Source: Aquatica leii (taxonomy: Eukaryota; Arthropoda; Insecta; Coleoptera; Lampyridae). Taken from it: a stretch of 64,000 nucleotides of DNA. A program made the position numbers and the translations under genes. Below the pieces are notes generated by a model. That model had not been told where the DNA came from. It did not search any database and saw nothing but the letters and a program-made list of their open reading frames with translations. This document shows positions 40,401 through 52,400 of the stretch, in pieces. Position 1 is the first letter of the stretch, and each line of letters begins with the position of its first letter. The DNA is taken from NCBI GenBank assembly GCA_035610365.1, contig CM069432.1, positions 165,910,035 to 165,974,034 on the forward strand. The letters run 5' to 3'.

Positions 40401-43400
40401 TTGTCCTGTGGCAGTACATGTTTTAATTGCTGCTGCAACACTATGGCTAAGAACTTGAACTGCAAGCTTTACAGACATTTTCTGAAAAGGGTTAGGTAAA
40501 ATGTGGGCATCTGTAAGCTTACAAAGAGCACGAGCACTAGTACCACTTTTGTCCAAAACGTGTACATCGCTAATGTCTTTGAAACTAATTTCTCTGCCTT
40601 CTAAAATAAAGTTTTCTGTAAGCATATTATTCTGTAAACTTTTAAATAGGTGAGAAACATCATGTATAGTAAATTTTTTTTTCTTTAAAATAAAAGAATG
40701 GCCTTTCTTTTGATACACCTAATTGCTTAAAAGCGGAAATATTTGGAGTACCTTGATCGCAAACTAAAGCCTTTGGTAATAGTCCGCAAGTAATTAATTT
40801 TTCCAATCCCGTCATCAGTAGCGTAACTAAAGAGTCTGATGAAATGCCGGTTTTAGAAACAAAGTAAGCAAAAGGTAATTTCCAGTTACCGTATAGCCCT
40901 CTAACCATAAACACCATTCCTTTCTTTGTCACCTTTTGGTTCGTCCTAATTCACCAAGATCTTCAAAGCCTTCAATGAAATCCATGACTTTAGAGTATTG
41001 CAAAGACTCTTTTATGGCCAATTCATCAAAGCAAATGACGCATACACGTTCTTGTTCTGTCATAGCGCTAACCTTTAGTCGAATTTGGTTAATTAATTTC
41101 CACAATTTAAACCAGGGTTGTTTCTAGCTGAATTTCCACAATTCAAATACTGACATGTATTTCCACTGGTGGAAGACATTTTGAAAATGTTTATAACACT
41201 AAATTATTTGTCTTTCAAGTTACTTTCACCTACACTATAATTAAGAGTTACTATTTTGTCTGTGTTTTTATGATTGTCGCCGCTTGCTAACAAAATTTAT
41301 TTCCCGAATTAAACATATATATATATAATGTATATAATTCGTTTAATAAACTTTTAATAAAATGTACTAACAGAAATATTTGATAAGCTTCAATAAATCG
41401 GTAAACACAGTTTAGGAAAATTCAATCACGATCAAGGCGATATACGACAGGTCCGTTTTCGTGTTTGCAATTTCAGCTCTTCACTTTACACGAGCTTTAT
41501 AAAAACTAAAACTTTTAACAAGCCTTCTTCCAAGACATTGTAAAACTAAATATTGTAAAAGATTACAACTTTTTTACATCAATCTTGAATTGGGGCATAC
41601 TTAAATTATTTTATTATTACTACTACTACAAGCCGAAAAACGCAGATGTTTTTACAACTGCGTTATAGTAGTAATAATAAAATAATTTAATTTTAATTGT
41701 ATTTTTATTATTTGCATGATTGTTAATGTACGTTTTGTAAATTATGTGATCTTGTAATGATCATGAAGAACGAATCTACACGGGTGACACGTGTTACCAA
41801 AGTTTTAGCACTTGTAAATAATAATAAAACAGCATGATCACAAGAAAAACATTTGGTAATACAGTTTTTGAAAATAGATGAATTTTATTGTTTTATTGCA
41901 GTTGACAATGCAAAAAGTGCATTTAATGACAAATATTATCAAAGTACAGTTAAGATGCAATTTAAAATTTATGGCGAAATGAAATATCAGCAAAATAATA
42001 TTTCAGTAGAATTTTAGAGGAAACAATAAAAATAACAACTTTATAGTTGCACTTATGAGCCCTTGGTCCAGTACAATTATACGTTTTCATGTTTCTGTAA
42101 TGTGCGTAGATTTAATTTAAAATATTTACATATGCATTATTATTAAATTTTGTAATTATAATTGAAACACCTTATCTAAACTGCGTAATTGTCAACATAA
42201 AATAAGAAGCTTCAAAACATATTGCCTGACCATCTTTTTGCAAATGTACGTGTTCTTTCTATAAACAAATGCTGATAGCGAATTCGTTATCCTTACAAGA
42301 TAGCAAAGTAGTGTAAACCAGTGGAAACCGTAGAAAAGGTTCACATTAGTTATAACGGTACATCATACCATTATCATACACATATATAAATATTTAGCCA
42401 TCTGTAAACAAGTAGATGTACCATTAATAGAAAATTTCTATCATTCTTACTGTCGATTATTTGAGTAGCGCTACTACAGCGCTAATCTCACAAGTGTGTT
42501 GCCGCCAAACTAATTTCATTTGGCCGCCACAAAAGTACCGTCCAATTTAATGCATGTGGTTGGCTATCTGTATACCTTATTTATCTGTGATCTAAGTTAG
42601 TTAACATAATCGATTTGTTGTCTAAAAAAATGCATTCTACTAAAAGAAATTAAATCTGGCGCTACAATACTATTTTCAAAATGGCCGAAGGTCGCTCATT
42701 TTCCGGACTGCAATATCAAAGGTGCCGACAGAAGTGTCCCTTATGGTTGTTATTATGTGGTAATGATAGTTTTCACCGGGGTAAAGATGCATTACTGTTT
42801 AACAGAATGCGGACCCAAATATTGTTATTCGTCGAAAATGATGATTTGACAGCACGACAGTACAAGTAATTTGTCAATAATATACAATGTATCAATTTTA
42901 AGTTATATAGATACACTGATCTTATAGGTAATATTATGGTACAAATTAAAGTATTTCTCTATTTCGCATATGGAAGTGTTGCAAAATTTGTGCAATCGAA
43001 AATAGTGATTTTATGTGTGTAATGTAAGGTTGATAGTAAATAATGCGTAGTAGCTGTTAGATTAACGTATTTTCTTTAGTCAATGTTAAAATCATTAATA
43101 GAATAATAATGCAAATGTCAAGTATTTTCAAATTGAAAATTAGCAAGTAGGCGGATGCTGATCTCTGTGTTACGAGAATTTCCTTGAAACTTTATTGCTA
43201 GCGACTAACTCAGTTTGATTAGGTGATTGGATTGTAAGTTTCGCCAATTCTATGCCGTCGGAGTTTTAGACAAATCTCAAGCCCTTGCGACAAGTTGTAA
43301 AAGCGCGTCGTTGGGCCCCTCAACGTTAGTCCACACAAGCGCACGTCACCGCAACTAGTACTCGCTTGACCACAATAGCCTTCTTCCCATCTAAGAAGGA

Positions 43401-46400
43401 ATCTCATCTAAGATCAGAGAGAACAAGACCCAGGAAATCCCCCCACCCTGAAAGTAAATAAAAGCATCCTAAAATTTTGGCCTAAAATCCAAAATAAAAA
43501 GCTACAGCCTGTAATTGCTCGACTGTACCGCGGTGCTTCCTGTACAACCACCACATCCTACGCGCCGGTTAAGAATTGATAACCCCCGCCAAGCTTCATC
43601 AATGCTGCCATTACGGCCCCCGAAAGGTTGATGGACAATTATGCCTGGTTCAGAGCTTGAGGCTACTGGGTCGAAGACCACCAACCTTCCCGAATGCGTA
43701 GTCTTCTGTCACTCAAGGTGACATATTGAAGGAAAAGAAAGAAAGATAGAAGGAGAAAAGATAGTATGATGTTGTAAAGCTCGACTACCTCTCCTTAGAT
43801 AGCCGGCCCCGAGTGACTTACCCTACTGCCCAACCAACTGCGCAAAATGTAGTAAGAAACACAATAAAACCGAAACGTCAATACATAGTGAAAAGAACCC
43901 ATCCACACTAGACTTGGGTAGAGATATAGGGCTGTCTAGTCGTCTAAAGACAGTATAATGTCCGTCAAAGCTACTAAATTTAGAAAAAGAAATCAAATCA
44001 TGAGAGGTTCAAACAAGATCGCTAAGTACCCCAACTAAAACCAACGAAGGATTATCACTAATAAGCAATCTGGTTACAGTCGACAAAAGTCGTATCACTC
44101 TGACTGAGTAAAGAAATAACCCAGCAATCCGATCAGTTACCAAACCTCTAGCTAATGACTAGAGTGATGACAAAAACCTAGTTCTCCACTATAAATTCTT
44201 TTAAACCCAATACACACTAACAAAGACGGGCATTACATTTGCATAACAGTTAACCGTAGAAACTAAAAGAACCAAAGAAAAATAACCCAAATGGAAAGCA
44301 AAATTATTCTTCCAAAGAAACCACAGATGATCTAGAACGCAGTTTACGTGGCTTACGCCGACGACAATATAATAACGACATATTGACAGACATACGGTTT
44401 ATGTGGTGGAGTCTCATTCGAATCAGAGTCCGAAGAGTCTTGATCTGGTTTAAGATCCTTGGCATGCCAGATACCTACCGATTGTCCAATAGTGGTGACT
44501 AACTTATACTTTTAAGGAGATTTAAACGTTTTAATAATAAAAGGTCCCAGCAACTTAGGTACTTAAAAATGCTTAGTAGCGTTAGAAAGTGTATAGTTAC
44601 GTCGCTATACCGAATCTCCAACTGTATATCGCACATGTCGACGACGAAGATTATATCTATTATGCGTTTTCGTGTACGCTTTAGGAAGTTGTTTCAAAAT
44701 ATGCGTACGGATAACTTTATAGTGAGGCACTGAACGAGTCATCTTGGTTCCAAAATAACATCAGAGGAAGATGAACCGAACAAATTCCCAATAGAACGTG
44801 TTCCCGTCCGAAAAGTACAAAGAAAGGAGTACAGTCAATGACCTCGTGTTTTGCAGTACGGATAGCGTAGCCAATCTTCGAGAGATTTACATCCCAATGC
44901 CGATGGTTTTTTTCACCTATGCAGAAATCATGGTTTTTAAGATACGATTTATCCGTTCGGTGGGGTTAGCCCTATGATGATATTTAACCGTAAACAGTAT
45001 CGTTGTGGCGCAAAGTTTTTCAAATTCTTTACTACGAAACTGGACACCATTGTACGTAATAAGCACCAAAAATGATTTTACAAATAAGGGCAGCAAGAGC
45101 TGAATGTAACGGAAAGAACAGAGCGAACTACAACCTTTACACCATCCGCAGTCGTTTGACTTAACATAGCATCTAAACGTAAGTCCAAAGCATCAGTCTG
45201 TACCACAAAAGGAAGCGAAAAATCAGGACACGACAGAATAGCAGCACGAATAGGAGTACAAACCAAACTATTTATAAAAAAATCAAAAGCCGTTTGACAT
45301 TCTGCTGTCCAACTAAAAGAAACATTTTTACGAGTGAGAGCTGAAAGTGAAGACGTAAGAAAAGAAAAATTAAGAATAAACCGACAGTACCAACTAGTCA
45401 TACCAATGAATCGTCTGATATCAGTGACGTTTGAAGGAGTGGGGATATTAAATATCGCTGTTACCTTATCCGGGTCTACTGACAGGCTATTCTTTTGACA
45501 TTTTTCCCGACCTAAAATAAGCACTAGTATCAAGAAGACCGAAGAAAGAAAAACCTAAAACATTAACTTTAAGATATGGACGCTCATCATCACGAACACT
45601 GGCAAATATAAAATCCAAGAGAATATGTTGCTTGTCAATAAAGTCTAGAATATAATCCGACATTAAAGATAGTATAGAATCTACGACTCGATCCGTAGAC
45701 TCGTGACCTAGTTTCCCGAGGCAGAACTACACTTAGGATAATTGCGACGACTAACCTCTGCTGGTCCACAACCAAAACAGTGAAGAGAGGAAGTTTGTCA
45801 CAATTCGGAAGAGATGCGTCACTAACATAAGCCAATGCAGGTTCCGGCAGTCGAGTGGTTCGCCGCTAAGGCGGTAGTTTATAGTTGTCCATTGAAAGTT
45901 TAGTTAATTTCGACTGCTTGCCGTAATTAATCAACTGAGCCAATGTAGAAATTTGTGCTAATCCTAAGGCGGATTGGTAGTACGGAGTTAAATTACGCCG
46001 GATCGTCTTAAGTTGAGATTCCTCTGAAGCGGGCAAAGGTAACTGCTGAAAGAGACTTTTCATAATCGTCACATACATACCGATCGATTCTTGATGCCCC
46101 ATTGTTCGATTCCGAATCTCATCCCATAGCCGATCGTCGTAATCAGGTGGTAAGAATTCTGATTTTAATAACGTAACTACGTCTTGCCAAGAACGCAAAG
46201 AATCTCGATTTGCCCTAAATAAACACAAAGGCTTTCCAGTAAGGATTTCAGCAGCAGAATTAAACAAATTTGGTAGAGAGACACTACGCGACAAACACAA
46301 CTCATCAACCAGCATCAAGAATTTGGTGAGCGAGAACAAATCTTCACCCGAAAAAGTACAGTTCCACCAAAGAATATAGTACTAGCTGTACCCTGCCACG

Positions 46401-49400
46401 CTTCGCAGTGGCACATTGTGATTGAATGGTTGGCATTCGTATTAATTAATAATTGCTAGTTTTAATGTAATTATATTTATATACATTAAAAGTGAGGTTA
46501 ATCCAAAATAAATAATATAATTACGTCCACGTGTTAGATGTAATAAAAAAGATATAACCACTCACTTCTGTTAGAAATCCACTTGAATTATAATAAGTCC
46601 TTTTATTTTGCCTGTCAGTTAATAATATTTTTACTGTCCATCTTTGATATAAAATATAACCTCTACTTACGATTTGGTGAAAGGCGCAGTTCGATCACAA
46701 CACTATCACACCAAAAATTCTTGATTTAAGTGAATATTTAATTCAGATTGTATAATAATCAGAATCAGATGCAATTTTTTTTGTAAATAAACAATGTAAT
46801 TGGGAACGAAATTGTTTCTCATGTGACTGCGTCATTACTATTGCCAGTGTTGTAACAGATACTTTTTTTCTAGTATCTAGATACAGATACAGATACTTTT
46901 CATAAATTGTATCTAGATACAGATAAGATAATTTTTCAAAAATAGTATCTAGATACAGTTACAGATACTTTAAGAGAGTATCTAGATACATGTCAGATAC
47001 ATTTTTAACAAAATCATGAAATAAAATTTTAAAAAACTGTCTATTTAGTTCATCTAAAAACACAATAACTGTATCCCAGGCAGCATATTACGTCTTATTG
47101 ACGTCAAAATTACGAGACTTCATTAAGACGTGTCAGTGTCGTCATATGACGTCAGTGTGCTGCCTGGGTATTAAGCAAAACATTACCTTATCAACCTTAA
47201 TCACATAAAAAAATACAAATAAATCTTATTTTGTTTTAAAATTAATAGCATGTTAAATGTCTTGTCATTATATTTCGACGTAGAGTTAATAGTAAACTAC
47301 TAACACTAAAAAGTTTCTCCACTTCTATATGAGCTGATGAAGAAATTCAGTGTTGCCAGTTGACTTTGTCGCGATTCCCTGCATAAATTATAAAAGTTCC
47401 ACAATGACTACAATTGTACTCATAGTTCTACAAAGTTGAAATTTGTTTTCTTTTTTTTAAAGTATGAATTTGGTTTGATGGCATAAATGCTAACACGTCA
47501 CATTTCTCAAGTAATACTTGATTATATAAAATGTAGGTTCATACACGGTTTTCCCCAAAATTTCACAACCGTTTATAATACCCACAAGATACCCGCTACG
47601 GGCGCTACTACATAAAATCTCTAAATTTGGTAGAATTCCATTAGAATTGGCGACGCTGAAACAATTGCACTCATAAAACACCGAATACAAAGTCTCCAAA
47701 TTTAAATTGTAATGTACATGATGAACTGAGAGAAAAAAACTACTGCGGTGTTTAGAAAAAACTTGTATATTTTACAATTTGAGCAAGAAAAAGTATCTAA
47801 GTATCTAAACCACTTAGATACTACGAAAAATGTATCTAGATACAGATACAGTTACATTTTATTCAATGTATCTAGATATGTAACTAGATACTCCAAAAGT
47901 ATCTAGATACTGTATCTAGATACTTGTATCTAGATACGTCACAACACTGACTATTGCGGTTGTCAGCGAGTGTTTTCCTCGCTTATTATAGATGGCGCGG
48001 TCACTGGTACACAGCTGATCGTTAAAAAAACTGTTTTCTCGCGGTCGCAGATATGTGACTGATGCAAAAAATAGATAAAAACAATCCTTGATGCGGATTT
48101 TATATCATGTTAAAATTTCAACTCAATCGGTGCAGAACTTTTTGAGTTTTTGAAGCGTACACAAACCAACATAACATTTTTATATATATAGAAGATAGAT
48201 AGATATAGATGGTTCACGCAATGCATTTTTTTGAGGCAAGTGTAATGTAGGTTACATCACATCATCGTCAACAAGGCTTAAATACCAAATAATTAATTTG
48301 GTATTTAAGCCTTGTTTCCCTTTCGTTTCTTCTTTTTTTTTATGATCTTGAACAATTTTAATTGAAGGCAAGGACACGTTATCTTTACTGGAATGTACTG
48401 AAATGCATTTCTTGAATAAAATAATTCGACATTAGTATTTTTCTACATGTTTGTCAGTGACTTTATGATTTTTGGAAATTAATGAATGAATAAAAAATCT
48501 TTCTTAAAAATTAAGTAGATAATTATGTATCACTGTTGAGACAATTTGGATATACTACTCAATCAAAATATGAAACAATTCGATTATGCATTCAATTAGA
48601 TCAACACCATAAAGTACTATTTGATCGATTGGAATTAAACATCATTTCAAACTTATAGTTGTGATTGATTTAAACAAATTCAAATGAGCATCATTTGTTG
48701 AAATGTGGGGTAACGATAAAAAATCAATCCTTTAAATAGTTTTCATTTAACTAAATGTATTTCAATAGATATGTACGATTTGTCTATCGAAAAGTTTTGC
48801 TACAACCTCTTCCATTAATCCTAAACTAACAGTTACAAAAAACCAACAAATAATTATTAAACATAAAAAAAAAACAGATATCGAAACATTTACAAGGTTA
48901 CGTTTAACTTTTCATGTAATGCAAATAAGAATAGAATAGAATTTTGTATAAAAGATATGCAAAACAATTTATTATTTCTCTAACCTGGTATCGCAGACTA
49001 TGAAAAAGCAGATTATTTATAATCGATCTGTAAGAATCTGATTCCTGCCATACAATAGTAGATCGATAGAATAACTTTCTATATTACGTAACAACCAATT
49101 TGATTTTTGTATTTGAATAAAAATGTTACTATGAAATTTTAGTTCATAGCAATTGTTTAAAACTGAAACATTTAGTTAATCATTTAATGTGTTTCACTTT
49201 GCTGAGTTCAACAATGTTTACTGCATCTACATAAATCATAATCTTGTAGAATATAGACCTATATGTAAAGTAGGTACTAGTCGATCTTTGAAAGTACCGA
49301 CGTTGACACCTCACATAAGACACTTTATTCTCATTTTAAATAAATAATTTTTAACTACCTAAATAGTTTCTGTAAATTGAAACTAACGCTAATACATAGT

Positions 49401-52400
49401 AACTTTAGCATGAGTAAATGCTATATTTAACAATTTTGTTGAAATTTTATTTCAGTTAGAATTTAACCTCACTTTTTTGTATACAAAGAAATCAGCTGTT
49501 TTAAGATTACGCGTATAAACGACGCCAACTAGTATGCGCAAAAAAAGTGTTCCTACAATGAGTGCCGCCATCTACTTTTGCGGAACAATTTTCGGCGTAA
49601 AAGTTCCCGTAAGATGTTCTGTCTTTTACACTATATAGTCTATGGTTCCACTTAGCTAGCGAAACGTTAGTAGAAGCAGAGTTTGGAGGGGCAGAAATAG
49701 TCTGCACCGATACTTCCATTTCAGCCTCAAAAGTAAGAAGAGGTGATTCTCCATCGGGAAGTAGTGACTCTAACGAAACCTGACTAGACGAAGGCAAATT
49801 AGCAAAGGAAACCAAAGTGTTTTTGGTGGCTTTTTTCCCTTTAGCCGTGAACTCATTACGTAGAGTTTGTAGCGTGAGTTCAAATTGACGATGACACTGC
49901 TTCCTCCTATACTAGCTCGAAAGTAGAAGAGAAAAAGTTACCATTAAATTCGCTTAGTAACGTTTGTAGCTCTGTAACAACTTGCTCAACCGCTATCTTG
50001 CCATCCGCAAACACTGAAGAACAGTACCCAAGGGAAAATATGCTTTTTTCTCTAACTGTAAAGCAATACGCACCGCACCTCGTAATTTAGAAACAACCAT
50101 TGTAGAATCAAACACAGCAGCCTACGTACTAACACGAAGAAGTAAAAGTTAATGAACTAACTCCGAAGTCAACAATACAATAGAAGCAAAGTAAAACTTT
50201 GAGTAAGTCGAACCCACTAATAACAATAAAGAGATAAAAGAATCAATGAAAATAACTCAGCCTGATACGGTGAATGGGTCGTAGGTTTCGGTGTGATAAT
50301 TATAAAGCAATTTAAAATGGCGCCAAAACGGTGGAAGATTAGCATGGGAGATATCGTCTAAATCTATCCAAAGCTGAAAGAAAAAAAATGACAAAACACA
50401 GGTTGTAATAACGAGTATATTTATTTTATCACAGACAGAGAGGTTAGAAAAGAGAAGCGAGGTAAAGTTACATAGGTTTAACTTTTACATTCCAAAAGAA
50501 TAAATTTACATTTATAAATTATAACACAAATATGCAAATCTCGATAATTCAGATAACCAGAGCACCGTCTAATAATATGTTACACAGAAAAAAAAATTTA
50601 GTTAGTTCTGACAACAACCTGATATGTACGTACAGTAGTGCGTGCAATCGATTGACGACGTGGACGAAAAGAATTAAAGTAGGAAATAATATACTTACCA
50701 ATTTTTTTCCTTTGACGAATGCAACTAGCTAGTAGCACCTTCCCAGAATTTTGTAAAATTTGATGAAATAAACAAACACGTACATACGGCGTTATCACAA
50801 GTAAAACCAAATGCGCCGAGTTTTCCACAAATTATTTATGTTATGTTATTAACTGGGCCTTCCAATATGGTTAAAATTATACTACATTAGCGAAGATTTC
50901 GATATCTTCAACCAACGTGGCGTGACGCCATTACAGGAATTTTCCCAGCAAAGGAAACGGGTTTTAATATCTCAACATTAATGGAATAACGTGTGAGTAC
51001 CTAGAAACCGCTAATGACAATATGGGAAAATTAAATTAAATCACAAAAATATGAATCAATGCCTAACCCATCCATTTATACCATGGATGAGTGTGAATAA
51101 TTGGAAATGAAAATTTCCGTGGACACTTACATTAAAACATGTACGAAGCGTACCACAATCACCGGAAAATAAATTTTTTTCCATCTATAATTCGATGTCA
51201 AACATTGACAGCAGCACTTTCGCACTTTTAACATGACTGTTACCAACTATAATATATAAAAATTACTGCTATACCTATATTACAATTTTTATCAACACAT
51301 AATGTAAACTAAAGCGAAACAGAGAAAGTGAAAACGTATTACAGTTCCTTTTGGTCACGCTCGTATACTTGCTTAATTCGCTGCTACGTGGTTCATTAAA
51401 GCAACCTTACTCACATTGCAATTGTCATTATAACCCTCGTTTTGCAATATACTATTTCCAACATTAGATTTCCGGAAAAAAAGTATTTTGAATTAATATT
51501 TTTTGAAAACATGAAACTGTTGACATGTTTTGCACATGCTCTTTCATTACGGAATCATAACTTACAAAGGACCTGAAGCGAAACATAACGGTTCCGGTAC
51601 GATTCTGGTTTAACCTACAGTTTCTTTAATCGTTCCAATTCCGGTTCCTATATATATATAATATAATACAGTCCGGTTTTAGTAATTTTTTCGGTTCCAG
51701 TAATTCAACTATCTTATTATATAACTTGAAACTTATTTCTACAACTCAACAGAAAAGGTTAGTGTAATAATTATATAAACGTGTTCTACAATGTTTTCAT
51801 GTGATATTGTAAATTCAAAATTCGTTCTTCACAATATCACTTTATCTTATATTGAGTTATCACTATGTTATCGTAATTTTGTCCTTTTGTTTCTGTTTTG
51901 ACTATATGACGAGAATTTGTGTAAAGAAGTTATTGAATATTTTTTAAGTACATAGATATGCATTCATAAAATACATAAAAAAAAAACTGAAAAAAATACT
52001 GTGCGTAGATATTTATAAACTGAAATATAAATTGATTCTAGTGTCGCTACTGAAGATAAACTTCCATTACTGTGGTCTCAATTTTTGAACGTTGCCTTAC
52101 TTCACTGCAACATTGATATGCAAAGTGCTAGATTAATATTATACAAATTTTCGCAACAGTTACTACAAATCTCTACAGAAAAAGGTTTATCCGGGTGGGG
52201 AAAAGGGCTTTTAGGTGCAATTGGAATTGTCAAGCAAGATTCATTATCGCTCAAGTAATTATTCGTATTTTGATTTAATCGACATTGATACAAATATTGT
52301 AGGTTTCGTTTTCTTTGTCGAGCGATGGCAGGTTATGTTTTAGCCCAACTACCTGATACTAAAGGTTCCCAAATTGTAAGAGTTTCTGCTAATGCACCGT

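Larger units (their letters stand above)
37017..42596 (-). mobile_element. P-element-like (THAP9-type) transposon, 5566 bp
   Basis: The element occupies 37024-42589. It starts CACAGATAAATAAGGTATAC and ends with the exact inverse; the TIR is perfect over 29 bp. A 7-bp duplication ATCTAAG lies at 37017-37023 and 42590-42596. The empty site (tatatctaagttag) is preserved at 361-374, which proves the borders. It encodes a broken P-type transposase on the - strand. The unfilled parts (37053-39420, 41180-42560) hold AT-rich DNA and one inverted repeat (41601-41690). Confidence 0.95.
36475..42766. mobile_element. Non-autonomous TIR element, copy 2, split by a P-like transposon
   Basis: The element (36482-42759) starts CACATAATAATAACCATAAG and ends with the inverse of CACATAATAACAACCATAAG. 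TIRs are about 27 bp with one difference. It is flanked by the perfect 7-bp duplication GTAATGA (36475-36481, 42760-42766). Removing the inner P-like element and its duplication leaves 705 bp. Copy 1 covers 1-545. No coding sequence of its own. Confidence 0.92.
46383..48195. repeat. Probable inner non-autonomous insertion, family unknown
   Basis: The left part starts with a GC-rich hairpin-like head (TGCCACGCTTCGCAGTGGCA). The right part ends CAATCGGTGCAGAACTTTTT, then TTTTTGAAGCGTACACAAAC and a TATATATA/GATAGATA tail. Such heads and tails are common in insect non-autonomous repeats. No target duplication was confirmed, and the borders are approximate. Confidence 0.4.
46361..49651. mobile_element. 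Element of 3277 bp inserted in Gypsy 2 gag, 7-bp target duplication
   Basis: The gag frame breaks at GTTCCAC (46361-46367) and resumes after a second GTTCCAC (49645-49651), so the insert is 46368-49644. The ends CAAAGAATATAGTACTAG and (inverse of right) CATAGACTATATAGTGTA are similar over about 15 bp. The insert itself holds a hAT MITE and other repeats. The interior has no transposase. The 49507-49815 ORF is a chance fusion of this element's end with gag. Confidence 0.75.
43436..50325 (-). mobile_element. Second Gypsy retrotransposon, deleted and invaded
   Basis: On the - strand, gag (50100-49652, resumed at 46367-45870), a zinc-knuckle/protease piece, a truncated RT/RNase H and a truncated integrase lie in Gypsy order. 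They are followed at 43436-43450 by a polypurine tract (GGGTGGGGGG). A possible primer-binding site (TGGCGCCA) lies at 50318-50325. A 3277-bp foreign element splits gag. Large deletions lie between protease and RT and between RNase H and integrase. Different from the intron-14 Gypsy family. Confidence 0.85.
33814..52041 (+). other. Epg5: EPG5 intron 23 (18.2 kb), transposon-filled
   Basis: Donor GTCGA|gtaagt and acceptor gattctag|TGTCGC, phases matching. It contains, in order, a solo Gypsy LTR split by a hAT MITE, a tRNA-like SINE head, a TIR element split by a P-like transposon, and a second Gypsy element split by a further nested set. Confidence 0.88.

Noticed and set aside
49507-49815. 102-codon - strand ORF as one gene
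   Set aside because: Chimera of gag (upper part) and the end of the inserted 3.3-kb element; the border is the GTTCCAC duplication.
50318-50325. TGGCGCCA as a firm primer-binding site of Gypsy 2
   Set aside because: Only 8 bp, self-complementary, and no CA-ended LTR directly precedes it; kept only as a possibility.
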